Shown here in pieces: positions 1-8,833 of a stretch of DNA of 64,000 nt. Location: contig NZ_CP016499.1 in NCBI RefSeq assembly GCF_001713475.1, forward strand, positions 1,488,001 to 1,552,000, written 5' to 3'. The DNA is from Agrobacterium sp. RAC06 (GTDB lineage: Bacteria > Pseudomonadota > Alphaproteobacteria > Rhizobiales > Rhizobiaceae). Within the stretch, counting starts at the first letter, position 1. Each line of letters starts with the position of its first letter. The position numbers were made by a program, and so were the translations under genes. The notes below the pieces were generated by a model that had not been told where the DNA came from, searched no databases, and was given only the letters and a program-made list of their open reading frames with translations.

Positions 1-39
1 AAGATGACGGGGATCTGAGGCAACCCACCTCTCGGCGTC

Positions 40-62
40 ATGCTCGGCCTTGCGCCGAGCAT
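40..62. repeat. Palindromic intergenic repeat, copy A
   Basis: A perfect 9-bp inverted repeat (ATGCTCGGC / GCCGAGCAT) with a 5-nt loop in a non-coding stretch. A second hairpin of the same general design lies at 126-148. Such short CTCGG-type palindromes are common between rhizobial genes. It lies beyond the 3' end of the minus-strand gene at 175-834 and could help end or protect that transcript; this is inference. Confidence 0.5.
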
Positions 63-125
63 CTGCTGCCGGTGGATTGTGTGGGACAGGAGCGGAGGCG
101 TTGAGGCCGAAGCAGACCTCAGTAG

Positions 126-148
126 ATCCTCGGGACAAGCCCGAGGAT
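126..148. repeat. Palindromic intergenic repeat, copy B
   Basis: ATCCTCGGG and CCCGAGGAT form a perfect 9-bp stem around a 5-nt loop. The unit resembles the widespread alphaproteobacterial repeat in which a CCTCGGG palindrome is followed by GATGACG, which is present here. It ends 26 bp beyond the stop codon of the hemolysin III-like gene. Confidence 0.55.
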
Positions 149-174
149 GACGATCGGGGAAAGGTTGAGGCCCC

Positions 175-834
175 TCAGCCCAGGCTGATGGCCGTGAACA
201 CCGCCGAATAGTGGACGATGGCGGCCGTTACCACGAAGGCGTGCCAGATGGCGTTCTGGAAGCGCAGGCGTTCCCAGACATGGAAGACGACGCCGGCGGA
301 ATAGATGCAGCCGCCGACGATGATCAGTGTCAGGGTCACGCCCGGGATGATCTCGGAGATCGGGCCCATGGCCAGCGCCCCGCTCCAGCCCATGCCGAGA
401 TAGAGCAGAATGGCGAGGCGATCATAGCGGCCGGGAAAGCGGAACTTCAGCCAGATGCCGGTGAACGCCGTGATCCAGATGCCGATCAGGAGCGCGAGGA
501 TCAGGGGACGATCGGCCCCCTGGATGAGGAAGGGCGTGTAGGTCGAGGCGATCAGGATGAAGATCGCGGAGTGGTCGAAGCGGCGCAGGATCCACTTCAC
601 CCGCGAATGCGGCCACATGTTGTAGGTGAAGGAAACCCCCAGCGAGATGATCAGGCCGAGGCCATAGATCCAGCTGGCGGCGATGTTGGCGTAGTCCGAA
701 TAGACGGTTGCGTAGAAGATCAGCGCGGTGGCGCCGACCAGCGCAAAGACCACGCCGATGCCATGGATGATCCCGTCGGCGACCAGCTCGTGCAGGTCGT
801 AGGCGCGGCCAAACTTGAAAGGATCGGTGGTCAT
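175..834 (-). CDS. Hemolysin III / PAQR-type integral membrane protein
   Basis: Predicted 219-residue inner-membrane protein with about seven hydrophobic helices, the layout of the hemolysin III (YqfA, PAQR-like) family. The family's conserved histidine and aspartate sites are visible: a DLHELVADGIIHGIG stretch near the N-terminus, then RRFDHSAIFILIASTYTPF, and HVWERL plus WHAFV histidines near the C-terminus. The family is thought to be a metal-dependent membrane hydrolase or receptor-like fold; the substrate is unknown and the old hemolysin name is not a safe function. An upstream ATG would add 29 residues, but the conserved sequence begins at MTTDPFKF, so the start at 834 is preferred. It is transcribed alone, away from its neighbour. 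Confidence 0.85.
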   Translation of the reverse strand: MTTDPFKFGRAYDLHELVADGIIHGIGVVFALVGATALIFYATVYSDYANIAASWIYGLGLIISLGVSFTYNMWPHSRVKWILRRFDHSAIFILIASTYTPFLIQGADRPLILALLIGIWITAFTGIWLKFRFPGRYDRLAILLYLGMGWSGALAMGPISEIIPGVTLTLIIVGGCIYSAGVVFHVWERLRFQNAIWHAFVVTAAIVHYSAVFTAISLG

Positions 835-1034
835 CGGGGCTCTTCGTTTCTCGGCAGGGGACGGATCGGCGGGCAGTCGAAGCATTGCGGCAATGATGGC
901 GGAAAAGCCCGCAACCGACAAGCCGAAGCACCATCACGAACATGTCGATCCGGTAATCTTGCTTGCTTGCCTTCTCAGCTCACGCCGCCTACCAATCAAT
1001 GATTACTAATGCCTTTTCACGCTTCGGATAGACA

Positions 1035-1418
1035 ATGCGTTTCACCATTCTCGCGACGTTTGCCGCCCTCCTCACCTATTGCTGGTTCCTGCTCAAGGTC
1101 GGCCAGGCGCGCAAGAAGTTCCGCGTCGAGGCGCCGAAGACGACCGGCAATGCCGATTTCGAGCGGATCTTCCGGGTGCAGCAGAACACGGTGGAGCAAA
1201 TGGTGCTCTTTCTGCCGTCGCTGTGGATCTTCGGTTTTTACGTCTCCGACATGCTGGCCGGGCTGCTCGGCCTTTCCTGGACAGCGGCGCGGGTGCTCTA
1301 TGCTGCGGAATACTATGCCGATGCGAAGACGCGCGGACCGGGGGCGGCGCTGACCTTCCTGATTGGCATCGTGCTGCTGGTCGGCGGCACGGTAGGCGCG
1401 CTGCTGGGCGGAGCGTGA
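1035..1418 (+). CDS. MAPEG family membrane protein
   Basis: A 127-residue protein with about four membrane helices. The hallmark of the MAPEG superfamily (membrane-associated proteins in eicosanoid and glutathione metabolism) is seen at roughly residues 42-56: FERIFRVQQNTVEQM, with the conserved arginine, asparagine and glutamate that contribute to glutathione binding in known members. Length matches bacterial MAPEG proteins. It may act as a membrane glutathione transferase or peroxidase, but no substrate can be read from context. It is divergent from the hemolysin III-like gene, and no operon partner follows. Confidence 0.85.
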   Translation: MRFTILATFAALLTYCWFLLKVGQARKKFRVEAPKTTGNADFERIFRVQQNTVEQMVLFLPSLWIFGFYVSDMLAGLLGLSWTAARVLYAAEYYADAKTRGPGAALTFLIGIVLLVGGTVGALLGGA

Positions 1419-1778
1419 GGCCCGGGGGGCGGGCTCGGCCAGCTAGACACAACTCTCCGGCTACAGAAGCGGCATTTGCCGATTATAGAGGCAATTTTAT
1501 GCCCGCAAGGGTTGCGGCGTTAACACAATATTCTTCTGCATTTGCGTAGATACTTACGTACGGTGCGTGTTTGAGCCCAGAGTTTAATAAGTCGTAAACG
1601 AATCACTACTAGATCTTGCAGAGATCGGCACACGCGACGGCCTTGCCTTTCGTTGCGTAGACCGACGTGCATGCTGCCCATGACGGGTGCCGCAGCCAGA
1701 TAAGGGCTGCGCCCATGACCCGTGATGCAATGACCTGCGCCGTTGTGAATTCAATCCCTCCAGGCTTCTGAGGTAATC
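1419..1778. other. 360-bp intergenic region upstream of chemoreceptor gene
   Basis: No convincing gene is seen. The middle part (about 1480-1620) is more AT-rich than its surroundings and probably holds the promoter of the chemoreceptor gene at 1779. A strong stem-loop sits at 1683-1723. A GAGG Shine-Dalgarno lies just before the ATG at 1779. Confidence 0.5.
1683..1723 (+). other. Two-part stem-loop in chemoreceptor leader
   Basis: Outer arms ACGGGT (1683-1688) and ACCCGT (1718-1723) enclose inner arms CGCAGCC (1691-1697) and GGCTGCG (1705-1711) around a 7-nt loop. It would form in an mRNA leader 56 bp before the chemoreceptor start. No run of T follows, so it is not a typical terminator. 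Its role is unknown. Confidence 0.4.
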
Positions 1779-3590
1779 ATGACCATCCGATTGAAATTGC
1801 TGGCCTGCATCTCCCTTCTGACCACGGTGATTGTGGTGATTTCCGCCTTTTCCTTCTTCACCATGAACGAGCAATCGAAGCTTGCGAATTCGATTGTGGC
1901 TGATCGCGTCATTCCGATGGAGCAGCTCAAGGTGATTGCTGATGCCTATGCGGTGGAGATCGTCGACGCGGTCCACAAGGTGCGGTCTGGCGCCTTCAGC
2001 GTCGAACAGGGGCAGCAAAGCGTCGATGCCGCGATGGGCAAGATCGAAAGCAAGTGGGCGGAATACGTCGCCACCTACCTGACGCCAGAGGAGAAGGCCA
2101 TTGCCGACGAGTTTCTCAAGGTCCAGCAGGAGGCTGATGCCGGTGTGAAGGAGTTGCAGGCGCTGCTTGTGGCCAAGGACATGCAGGGACTGGCCAGCTT
2201 CGCCGACAAGCAGCTCTATCCGACCATCGATCCGCTCGGCACCGAGATTTCCCGGCTGATCGAATTGCAGATCCGGGTGGCGAAGGAGAATCTGGCGGCC
2301 GGCAACGCATTGAAGTCCATGCTGACGACGCTGATGGTGGTGCTGTCAGTGGTGGCGGCCGGCATTGCCGCCTTCTCGATCTGGACCGTCACGGTCGGCG
2401 TCATCCGGCCGGTCAGTTCGATCACCACTGCCATGGACCGTCTGGCGCATGGCGATCTTGATGTCGCCATCTATGGCGAGGGCCGGCGCGACGAGATCGG
2501 CGTGATGGCCTCGACGGTCGTCGTGTTCCGCGACAATGCCCGCGAGCGGGTGCGGCTGGAGAAAGAGGCCGACGACAATCGTCAGGCCGCGGAAGCGGAG
2601 CGCCTCGCGCATGAGCGCCAGCAGGCTGTGGAAGCAGCGGAAGTGCACTTTGCCGTCGAACGGATCGGCCATGCACTCGGAGAATTGTCGGATGGCAAGC
2701 TGACCTATCGGATCACGGAAGCCTTTGCCGAGCGGCTGGATGCGATCCGGGTAAATTTCAACGATGCGGTGGCGAAGCTCGAGGATGCGATGCGCCGTGT
2801 CGGCCAGAACGCGCAGGTGATCGCAGCCGGATCTGGCCAGATCCATGCCGCCGCCGACGACCTGTCGAAGCGCACCGAGCGCCAGGCCGCTTCCGTCGAG
2901 GAGACAGCCGCAGCGCTCGAGCAGATCACCACCACCATCGGCGAAACCAGCCATCGGGCCCGAGAGGCCGGGCGGCAGGTGACCGAGACACGCGGGGCTG
3001 CGGAAAGGTCCGGATCGATCGTCCAGCGGGCGGTTTCCGCCATGCAGGAGATCGAAGGCTCGTCGAAGGAAATCACCACGATCATCACCGTGATCGACGA
3101 GATCGCCTTCCAGACCAATCTACTCGCCCTGAATGCCGGCGTCGAAGCCGCGCGTGCCGGCGAGGCCGGCAAGGGCTTTGCCGTCGTGGCGCAGGAAGTG
3201 CGCGAACTTGCCCAGCGTTCGGCGAGTGCTGCAAAGGAAATCCGCTCACTGATCGGCAAGTCGGGCGACCAGGTGAAAAACGGCGTCGAGCTCGTGGTGG
3301 CGACCGGCAAGGCGCTGGATGAAATCGTCGCCAAGGTTCAGGCGGTCAGCATCAACGTGAATGCGATCGTCGAAGCCTCCGGCGACCAGGCGACAGGCCT
3401 CAAGGAGATCAACACCGCCGTCGCCGTCATGGATCAGGGTACGCAGCAGAATGCCGCCATGGTCGAGGAATCGACTGCGGCCAGCCACTCGCTGGCCAAG
3501 GAGGCGGAGGCGCTGTTCCAGCTCATCGCGCGCTTCGAGATCGGCGGGCAGAGCCGTCCGGGTGAGCCGGGCATGCGTCGGGCGGCATAA
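1779..3590 (+). CDS. Methyl-accepting chemotaxis protein
   Basis: A 603-residue chemoreceptor. TM1 lies near residues 7-27, then a roughly 150-residue periplasmic helical sensor, TM2 near 180-207, a HAMP domain at about 208-262, a second HAMP-like linker near 299-343, and the cytoplasmic signalling coiled coil to about 590. The signalling tip contains [20 protein letters not shown] and [17 protein letters not shown], the near-invariant site for CheA/CheW contact. There is no C-terminal pentapeptide for CheR/CheB tethering. The start is supported by GAGG 5 bp upstream of ATG. No che genes are nearby, so it is an orphan receptor; the ligand is unknown. It shares its signalling-domain design with the larger receptor at 39313-41535. 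Confidence 0.95.
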   Translation: MTIRLKLLACISLLTTVIVVISAFSFFTMNEQSKLANSIVADRVIPMEQLKVIADAYAVEIVDAVHKVRSGAFSVEQGQQSVDAAMGKIESKWAEYVATYLTPEEKAIADEFLKVQQEADAGVKELQALLVAKDMQGLASFADKQLYPTIDPLGTEISRLIELQIRVAKENLAAGNALKSMLTTLMVVLSVVAAGIAAFSIWTVTVGVIRPVSSITTAMDRLAHGDLDVAIYGEGRRDEIGVMASTVVVFRDNARERVRLEKEADDNRQAAEAERLAHERQQAVEAAEVHFAVERIGHALGELSDGKLTYRITEAFAERLDAIRVNFNDAVAKLEDAMRRVGQNAQVIAAGSGQIHAAADDLSKRTERQAASVEETAAALEQITTTIGETSHRAREAGRQVTETRGAAERSGSIVQRAVSAMQEIEGSSKEITTIITVIDEIAFQTNLLALNAGVEAARAGEAGKGFAVVAQEVRELAQRSASAAKEIRSLIGKSGDQVKNGVELVVATGKALDEIVAKVQAVSINVNAIVEASGDQATGLKEINTAVAVMDQGTQQNAAMVEESTAASHSLAKEAEALFQLIARFEIGGQSRPGEPGMRRAA

Positions 3591-3629
3591 CTGCCCCCCC
3601 CTATGGCGACCCCAGTCGATGAGCGACGC

Positions 3630-4136
3630 TCACGGCTGCGGTTTGCCTGTCTCCAGGTTCGGCGCAAGATCAGGCGCTTCAGCCGGGATCGGATTGGCTT
3701 CGAGATCGGCGATCAAGGCCTTCATCTCGGCGATCTCGCGCACCTGTGCCTCGATGATCTCGTCGGCGAGCTCTCGCACGCGCGGGTCACGAATATGGGC
3801 GCGCGCGCTGGTCATGATCGCAATCGAATGGTGCGGGATCATCGCCTTCATGTAGCTCACGTCGTCTACCGTCTCCTGACTGCGCACGAGCCAGAGCGCG
3901 AAGGCAAAGACGATGACGCTGCCGGCGATGATCACCGCGTTCAGCCGCTGGTTCTTGTACATGGACGCCATGAACCCCATCATGATCACCGCCATGACGG
4001 CGCCCATCAGAATCGCCATCCAGGTACGGGTCTGACTGTAGGTCACATGATCGAGCGCATAGGTGTTGAGATACATCAGGCCAAACATCACCACCGTCGA
4101 AGTGGCAATCATGGCAGCAAAACGGGTGTAGGTCAT
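3630..4136 (-). CDS. DUF305 domain membrane protein
   Basis: A 168-residue protein with three membrane helices in the first ~90 residues followed by a DUF305 region: YMKAMIPHHSIAIMTS, then DPRVRELADEIIEAQ and EIAEM. The HH pair and flanking Met/His are the conserved family feature and suggest a helical ferritin-like or metal-binding fold outside the membrane; several family members occur with copper genes. No copper genes occur here, so a metal role is only a possibility. It is convergent with the chemoreceptor gene and stands alone. Confidence 0.85.
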   Translation of the reverse strand: MTYTRFAAMIATSTVVMFGLMYLNTYALDHVTYSQTRTWMAILMGAVMAVIMMGFMASMYKNQRLNAVIIAGSVIVFAFALWLVRSQETVDDVSYMKAMIPHHSIAIMTSARAHIRDPRVRELADEIIEAQVREIAEMKALIADLEANPIPAEAPDLAPNLETGKPQP

Positions 4137-4282
4137 GGAGGCCTCCGGGACAGACTTCGGTGCCGGGTAGGCTCGAGGGTGCCCCGGCTAAGAATGCCAA
4201 CAGCGGGGACGGGTGATTGTTCCATGGGTGGCGGGCTGACCGGCAGAGGACGAGGAGCCACGCCTCTGAAGTTGTATTGCGA

Positions 4283-4307
4283 TTTGCATTACATTTGTAA
4301 AAGCAAA
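4283..4307 (+). promoter_or_regulatory. Nested inverted repeat, likely autoregulatory operator of toxin-antitoxin operon
   Basis: Outer arms TTTGC (4283-4287) and GCAAA (4303-4307) flank inner arms TTACA (4289-4293) and TGTAA (4296-4300). It lies 19 bp before the antitoxin start in an AT-rich patch. A possible promoter overlaps it: TTGTAT at 4272-4277, 17 bp, then TTGTAA at 4295-4300. Ribbon-helix-helix antitoxins normally repress their own operon through such sites, so this is the expected operator position. Confidence 0.6.
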
Positions 4308-4326
4308 ACTCTACGAGGTAATTCCG

Positions 4327-4623
4327 ATGCCCCTCCCCGATCGCAAGGACTACCCCATTTCCATGCGCCTGCCGGAAGCGGATGTGGCGATGATCGACCG
4401 CGCGGCGGCTCTTAAAGGCCGGTCGCGGACAGACTTCGTCCGCGATGCGGCCGTGCGCGCCGCCGAAGAAGCACTCATGGAACAACAGCTAATCCGGATG
4501 ACGGAGGAAGGCTTTGCCGACTTCATGGCGCTGATGGCGGCGCCGGTGGAGGTTGTGCCTGAACTGGTTGAGGTCATGCGCCGCCCTGCCCCCTGGGAGG
4601 CGGGTTACAGAGCGAAGGACTGA
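4327..4623 (+). CDS. DUF1778 (TacA-type) ribbon-helix-helix antitoxin
   Basis: A 98-residue DUF1778 protein. The N-terminal ISMRLPEADVAMIDRAA segment followed by KGRSRTDFVRDAA is the ribbon-helix-helix DNA-binding fold; the C-terminal tail (about residues 50-98) would wrap and block the acetyltransferase toxin. ATG is preceded by ACGAGGTAATTCCG, giving a fair Shine-Dalgarno. Its stop is 2 bp from the toxin start, so the pair is cotranscribed and probably translationally coupled. It is likely regulated by binding the nested palindrome at 4283-4307, with conditional cooperativity depending on the toxin:antitoxin ratio, as in known TacAT/AtaRT systems. Confidence 0.9.
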   Translation: MPLPDRKDYPISMRLPEADVAMIDRAAALKGRSRTDFVRDAAVRAAEEALMEQQLIRMTEEGFADFMALMAAPVEVVPELVEVMRRPAPWEAGYRAKD

Positions 4624-4625
4624 GC

Positions 4626-5144
4626 ATGGCGCTTTCCGCTCCCGAGCCGCTCGATGATGCACACGATCTGAGCGCCTTTTCCTGTGGCAAGCCTGCGCTC
4701 GACATCTGGCTGAAAACACGGGCGCGTGCCAATCAGGAGAACGGCTTTACCGTCGTGATCGTGGTGCATGATGCAGGCCGCATCGTCGGCTATTACGGCC
4801 ACTCGCCGACGGCCGCGCTGCCGGCGTCCCTGCCCCGCCCGATCCGCACCGGCCAGCCGCCCAACCCCGTCCCATGCCTGCTGCTCGGGCAGCTTGCCGT
4901 CGATCAATCCTATGCCGGGCATGGGATCGGGACAGGTCTGATCAAACATGCGCTTACCCGCTGCGTGCAGGGCGCAGCGCTTATTGGCGGGCGGGCGCTG
5001 ATCGTCAATGCGATTGATGAGGAGGCGCGGCTGTTCTGGACGCGGCGTGGATTTCTGCCGTCGAAAGATGATCCGTTTCGGCTGTTGCGGCCGATCTCGC
5101 ATATTGCGGCGGCGCTTGAGGCGACGGAAAAGCATCACGGGTAA
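4626..5144 (+). CDS. GNAT-type acetyltransferase toxin (TacT/AtaT-like)
   Basis: A 172-residue GNAT protein paired with the DUF1778 antitoxin. Known relatives acetylate the amino group of charged tRNAs and stop translation. The order fits: SAFSCGKPALDIWLKTRA near the N-terminus, LLGQLAVDQSYAGHGIGTGL around residues 77-100 (acetyl-CoA binding, GHGIG), and EEARLFWTRRGFLPS near 137-151. In TacT/AtaT relatives the last motif usually reads FYxxFGF and its tyrosine is the catalytic acid; here that position is tryptophan, which could weaken or alter activity. Apart from that substitution it is full length and looks intact. Confidence 0.88.
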   Translation: MALSAPEPLDDAHDLSAFSCGKPALDIWLKTRARANQENGFTVVIVVHDAGRIVGYYGHSPTAALPASLPRPIRTGQPPNPVPCLLLGQLAVDQSYAGHGIGTGLIKHALTRCVQGAALIGGRALIVNAIDEEARLFWTRRGFLPSKDDPFRLLRPISHIAAALEATEKHHG

Positions 5145-5180
5145 CCTGCCCTCTGGTTACTGCGCGCGCCAAACATAAAC

Positions 5181-5200
5181 GAGGGGACTTTCGCCCCCTC
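5181..5200. terminator. Possible terminator hairpin between convergent genes
   Basis: GAGGGG (5181-5186) and CCCCTC (5195-5200) form a 6-bp stem with an 8-nt loop between the end of the GNAT toxin gene and the end of the ABC ATPase gene. No long T-run follows on either strand, so termination strength is uncertain. Confidence 0.35.
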
Positions 5201-5227
5201 GCCTATCTCAGTTCAGTGTCACAACGC

Positions 5228-6013
5228 TCACGCCGTCTGCATGGCACCAGGGCCAGGCACCGCCCCCGGGGGGCACTTGCCGAGGATGATCATGCCGAGA
5301 ACTTCATCCTTGGTGACATCCTCTGTGCGGGCATGGCCCACCACGCGGCCGTTCTTCATGACGAAGACGCGGTCGGCGAGGTCGAAGACGTCGTGGATGT
5401 CGTGGCTGATCAGGAAGATGCCGATCCCGTCCTTCTTCAGCTGCTGGATGAGATCGCCGACCTGGGCGGTTTCCTGCGGGCCCAAGGCGGCCGTCGGTTC
5501 GTCCATGATCAGGATCTGGGCGTCGAATAGGATCGCGCGGGCGATCGCCACCGACTGGCGCTGACCACCGGAGAGCGCCTTGACCGGCTCCTTGAAGCGC
5601 TGGAAGTTGGGGTTCAGGCGACCCATGACTTCACGCGCCTTGGCTTCCATCGCGACATCATCGAGCGTGCCCCAGGCGGTGCGCAGCTCGCGGCCGAGAT
5701 AGAGGTTGGCCGCGGCATCGACGTTATCGGCGACGGCGAGCGTCTGGTAGATCGTCTCGATGCCATATTTCTTGGCGTCGCGCGGGTTGTTGATGTCGGC
5801 AAAATCGCCGCGGACCAGGATATCGCCGTTGTCGCGCTTGTAGGCGCCCGAGAGTATCTTGATCAGGGTCGACTTGCCGGCACCGTTATGCCCGAGCAGG
5901 GCCACGACTTCGCCGGGGAAGAGGTCGATCGAGGCGTCGTCGACGGCGTGAATGCCGCCGAAGGAAATGGAAACGTTGCGCATTTCCACGAGGGGGGTGC
6001 GGTTTTCTGACAT
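5228..6013 (-). CDS. xylG: Xylose-type ABC transporter, ATP-binding protein
   Basis: A 261-residue single-domain sugar ABC ATPase: Walker [10 protein letters not shown] (about residues 41-49), signature LSGGQRQ, Walker [14 protein letters not shown] and switch histidine in ISHD. Enterobacterial XylG has two fused ATPase domains; the rhizobial transporters carry one, as here. It sits 14 bp downstream of the permease gene and last in the xylF-xylH-xylG order. The chosen start (MSENRTPL) lies just past the permease stop; longer readings upstream would overlap the permease in another frame. It powers import of the sugar bound by the protein encoded at 7587-8627. Confidence 0.88.
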   Translation of the reverse strand: MSENRTPLVEMRNVSISFGGIHAVDDASIDLFPGEVVALLGHNGAGKSTLIKILSGAYKRDNGDILVRGDFADINNPRDAKKYGIETIYQTLAVADNVDAAANLYLGRELRTAWGTLDDVAMEAKAREVMGRLNPNFQRFKEPVKALSGGQRQSVAIARAILFDAQILIMDEPTAALGPQETAQVGDLIQQLKKDGIGIFLISHDIHDVFDLADRVFVMKNGRVVGHARTEDVTKDEVLGMIILGKCPPGAVPGPGAMQTA

Positions 6014-6027
6014 GAGTTCAACTCCCC

Positions 6028-7341
6028 TTACTTCGCACGCGAGCGGTAGACGGTGTCGAGCCAGACCGCGACGACAAGCACGATACCGATGACGATGCTC
6101 TGGAGCGGTGTGTCGAGACCGAGCAGAACCATGCCCGAGTTCAGTGATTGCATGACGATGGCGCCGAGCATGGCGCCGGCGATTGTGCCGACACCGCCGG
6201 CAAGCGAGGTGCCGCCGATGACGGCTGCCGCGATTGTGTAGAGCTCGTCGAGCGTGCCCTGGGCATTGGTCGCAGCATTCAGGCGGGCCGTCGAGATGGC
6301 GGCGGCGATGGCGCAGAGCGCACCCATCAGCGCGAACAGCTTGACGGTAACCCACTTGACCTTGATGCCGGCGAGTTCTGCGGCTTCCGGGTTGCCACCG
6401 ATCGCGAAGACATAGCGGCCGAAGCGGGTGCGGTTGGTGATGAAGGCCATGACCATGGCGATGCCGATGGCGATCAGAACCGGCACGGCGATGCCGAGAC
6501 CGATCTGCAGACCACCTTCCGGCCAGGCAATGCCGTTTTCTTCAGCATAGCGGCGGGCCAGATTGACCGGCATGTAATAGCTGTTGGCGACCCAGACGGC
6601 GCCGAGAACGGCCGCGCAGCCGGAGGCAACGAGGAAATATTCCGCCCAGACCGGGCGCAGCGGGAAGCCGAAGCGGCGGCGCTGGCGACGGGTGTTGAGG
6701 ATCGACAGGACGATCATCAGGCAGGCGACAAGGCCGACAATCCAGCTTGCCGTGACGCCGATCGAACCATCGGCACCGCCGCCCATCAGACGATAGGTGG
6801 TGTCCATCGGAGCGACGGTGGCACCCGAGGTGACCATCCAGGCCGCACCACGCCAGACGAGCAGGCCGCCGAGGGTGACGATGAAGGCGGGCACGCCGAG
6901 GAAGGCGATGATGGCGCCATGCAGCGCGCCGATCGCCGTGCCAACGAGGATGCCGGCGGACAGCGCGATGATCCACATCATCGGATGTTCGAAGCCGATG
7001 ATCGGCGGCAGGATGCGGGCCTGAAGCACCGCCATGATCATGCCGACGAAACCGAGAATGGAGCCGACCGAGAGGTCGATGTTGCGGGTGACGATGACCA
7101 GCACCATGCCCGTGGCCATGACCGAGACGGAAGCCGCCTGAACCGAAAGGTTCCAGAGGTTACGCGGGGTCAGGAACAGGCCGTTCGACAGGATGTCGAA
7201 GCCGACCCAGATGAACCCAAGAGCGATGACCATGCCCAGCAGGCGCGTGTCGATTTCGGTGGCTTGAAAGAAGCGCTTCAGCGCTGAAACATTGGATGCC
7301 CGAGCACCATGCGCGGGTGTGGCAAGGCTGTGATCCGCCAT
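6028..7341 (-). CDS. xylH: Xylose-type ABC transporter, permease
   Basis: A 437-residue inner-membrane permease of the XylH/RbsC class with about ten helices. The family landmarks are visible: [17 protein letters not shown] in the middle of the N-terminal half, [18 protein letters not shown], then [15 protein letters not shown] (the ATPase coupling loop, EAA-like) and [19 protein letters not shown] near the end. The start at MADHSLATP is preferred because sequence before it is not conserved-looking, and GGGGAGA lies upstream. It is separated from xylF by 245 bp that hold a strong hairpin, so its expression is likely lower than that of the binding protein. Confidence 0.9.
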   Translation of the reverse strand: MADHSLATPAHGARASNVSALKRFFQATEIDTRLLGMVIALGFIWVGFDILSNGLFLTPRNLWNLSVQAASVSVMATGMVLVIVTRNIDLSVGSILGFVGMIMAVLQARILPPIIGFEHPMMWIIALSAGILVGTAIGALHGAIIAFLGVPAFIVTLGGLLVWRGAAWMVTSGATVAPMDTTYRLMGGGADGSIGVTASWIVGLVACLMIVLSILNTRRQRRRFGFPLRPVWAEYFLVASGCAAVLGAVWVANSYYMPVNLARRYAEENGIAWPEGGLQIGLGIAVPVLIAIGIAMVMAFITNRTRFGRYVFAIGGNPEAAELAGIKVKWVTVKLFALMGALCAIAAAISTARLNAATNAQGTLDELYTIAAAVIGGTSLAGGVGTIAGAMLGAIVMQSLNSGMVLLGLDTPLQSIVIGIVLVVAVWLDTVYRSRAK

Positions 7342-7524
7342 ACGAAAAATTCTCCCCAGTCGTTTGTCGGCTTGCGAAGGGCCGCGCCTTGCGCGGACTT
7401 GCGGGCATTGGACCCGCCATGCGGATCGAGGCATCTGACGTTCTTCGGCGGCTGTTGCCTGGTCGTGCGGCGGCCCCTTAAAGCCGGCCGATACCTTGCT
7501 GCCGCGATGCTCTCGACCAGTCGA

Positions 7525-7553
7525 AACGCCGCAGCGCAAAAGGCTGCGGCGTT
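7525..7553 (-). promoter_or_regulatory. Intercistronic hairpin between xylF and xylH
   Basis: AACGCCGCAGC (7525-7535) and GCTGCGGCGTT (7543-7553) form a perfect 11-bp stem with a 7-nt loop, 34 bp past the xylF stop on the transcribed strand. Only a short T stretch follows. Such hairpins after the binding-protein gene usually stabilise the 5' portion of the message and cause partial termination, giving more binding protein than permease. Confidence 0.65.
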
Positions 7554-7586
7554 CCGGCTCAAGCTCTGTGGTCAGTCACTTCAGGA

Positions 7587-8627
7587 TCAGTTGCAGGCGG
7601 CAACAGAACCGGCGGCAACGCCCTGGCATGCTTCTTCCTTGGAGATCCAGCCAGCGTCGATGACGACGTTGAGGTTGTCCTTGGTGATCGGCAGCGGAGC
7701 GATGAAGAAGGAGTTCATTTCGACACCCTTCGGGCCGCCAGCGAACTTCACGGTGCCTTCGATCTCGTCCATCGACTTGCCGGCGGCGAGTTCGTTGGCG
7801 ATTTCAGCAGCACGCTTACCGAGTTCGCGGCTGTCCTTCCAGACAGACACGGTCTGGGTGCCGAGAGCGACGCGGTTCAGAGCGGCCTTGTCGCCGTCCT
7901 GACCGGAGACCGGAACGGAACCGGCGAGACCCTGGGCTTCCAGAGCAGCAACCACACCGCCGGCCATGCCGTCGTTCGACGAGACAACAGCGTCAACGGC
8001 GTTGTTGTTGGCGGTCAGGAACTGCTCCATGTTCTTCTGGGCAGCTTCCGGCTTCCAGCCGTCCGTGTAGGCTTCGCCGACGTTCTTGATCTTGCCGCCG
8101 TCAATGGCTTCCTTCAGGACTTCGATCTGACCCGAATAGAGGAAGTCAGAGTTCGGATCGGTCGAGGCGCCCTTGATGAAGACGTAATTGCCTTCCGGCT
8201 TCGCCTTGAACACTTCGCGAGCCTGCATGCGGCCCACTTCCTTGTTGTCGAAGGTGATGTAGTAGGCGTCCGGGTTCTCGATCAGACGGTCGTAACCGAC
8301 GACCGGGATACCTTCAGCCGTTGCCTTTTCGATCGCCGGAGCAATGGCTTCCGAATCCTGGGCCAGAACGATCAGAGCGTTTGCGCCCTGGGCGATCAGG
8401 CTTTCGATGTCGGTGAGCTGCTTGGCGGCAGACGTCTGGGCGTCGGCAGAGATGTACTTGTTGCCGGCTGCTTCGAGGGCTGCCTTGATCGCTGCCTCGT
8501 CCGTCTTCCAACGCTCTTCCTGGAAGTTCGACCAGGAAACGCCGACGGTCAGACCTTCGGCATTGGCGACAGAATGCAGGCTCACGATGACGGCAGTTGC
8601 TGCCATCAGCTTCATAACGGATTTCAT
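7587..8627 (-). CDS. xylF: D-xylose-type periplasmic substrate-binding protein
   Basis: A 346-residue secreted binding protein. A Sec signal peptide ends around residue 23 (SVANA before EG). The mature protein follows XylF closely: [78 protein letters not shown] and [17 protein letters not shown], the last being the sugar-contact hinge. GGGAGG lies before the ATG. It is first in the operon, directly under the promoter region that also carries the 21-bp palindrome. Xylose is the most likely ligand, from similarity; a related pentose cannot be excluded, since xylA/xylB are not in the window. Confidence 0.9.
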   Translation of the reverse strand: MKSVMKLMAATAVIVSLHSVANAEGLTVGVSWSNFQEERWKTDEAAIKAALEAAGNKYISADAQTSAAKQLTDIESLIAQGANALIVLAQDSEAIAPAIEKATAEGIPVVGYDRLIENPDAYYITFDNKEVGRMQAREVFKAKPEGNYVFIKGASTDPNSDFLYSGQIEVLKEAIDGGKIKNVGEAYTDGWKPEAAQKNMEQFLTANNNAVDAVVSSNDGMAGGVVAALEAQGLAGSVPVSGQDGDKAALNRVALGTQTVSVWKDSRELGKRAAEIANELAAGKSMDEIEGTVKFAGGPKGVEMNSFFIAPLPITKDNLNVVIDAGWISKEEACQGVAAGSVAACN

Positions 8628-8726
8628 TTTTAAAACCTCCCAAGGTGATAGCGGACCGTCGGAAGACCTCCCAACCTACGACCCGCTGCGAAACTGTCCT
8701 TACCCCATGGACCCCCGTCCAATGGT

Positions 8727-8747
8727 TTTTCTCGACAGTCGAGAAAA
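8727..8747. promoter_or_regulatory. 21-bp perfect palindrome, probable ROK repressor operator
   Basis: TTTTCTCGAC - A - GTCGAGAAAA is a perfect inverted repeat with 10-bp arms, centred between the divergent xylF and ROK regulator genes. Position and symmetry fit the operator of the adjacent XylR-type repressor, which would control both directions. Confidence 0.8.
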
Positions 8748-8833
8748 TAACTGGCAGAAGATTCTCACGCTGTCAACACGGCCCGGAGGAGGCTTGCAAA
8801 GACAGTTGCCAAATGCTTTGGGAGGAGCATGCG

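Noticed and set aside
5216..5530. Plus-strand reading frames over the ABC ATPase gene
   Set aside because: They are antisense to a gene with intact Walker A, signature and Walker B motifs.
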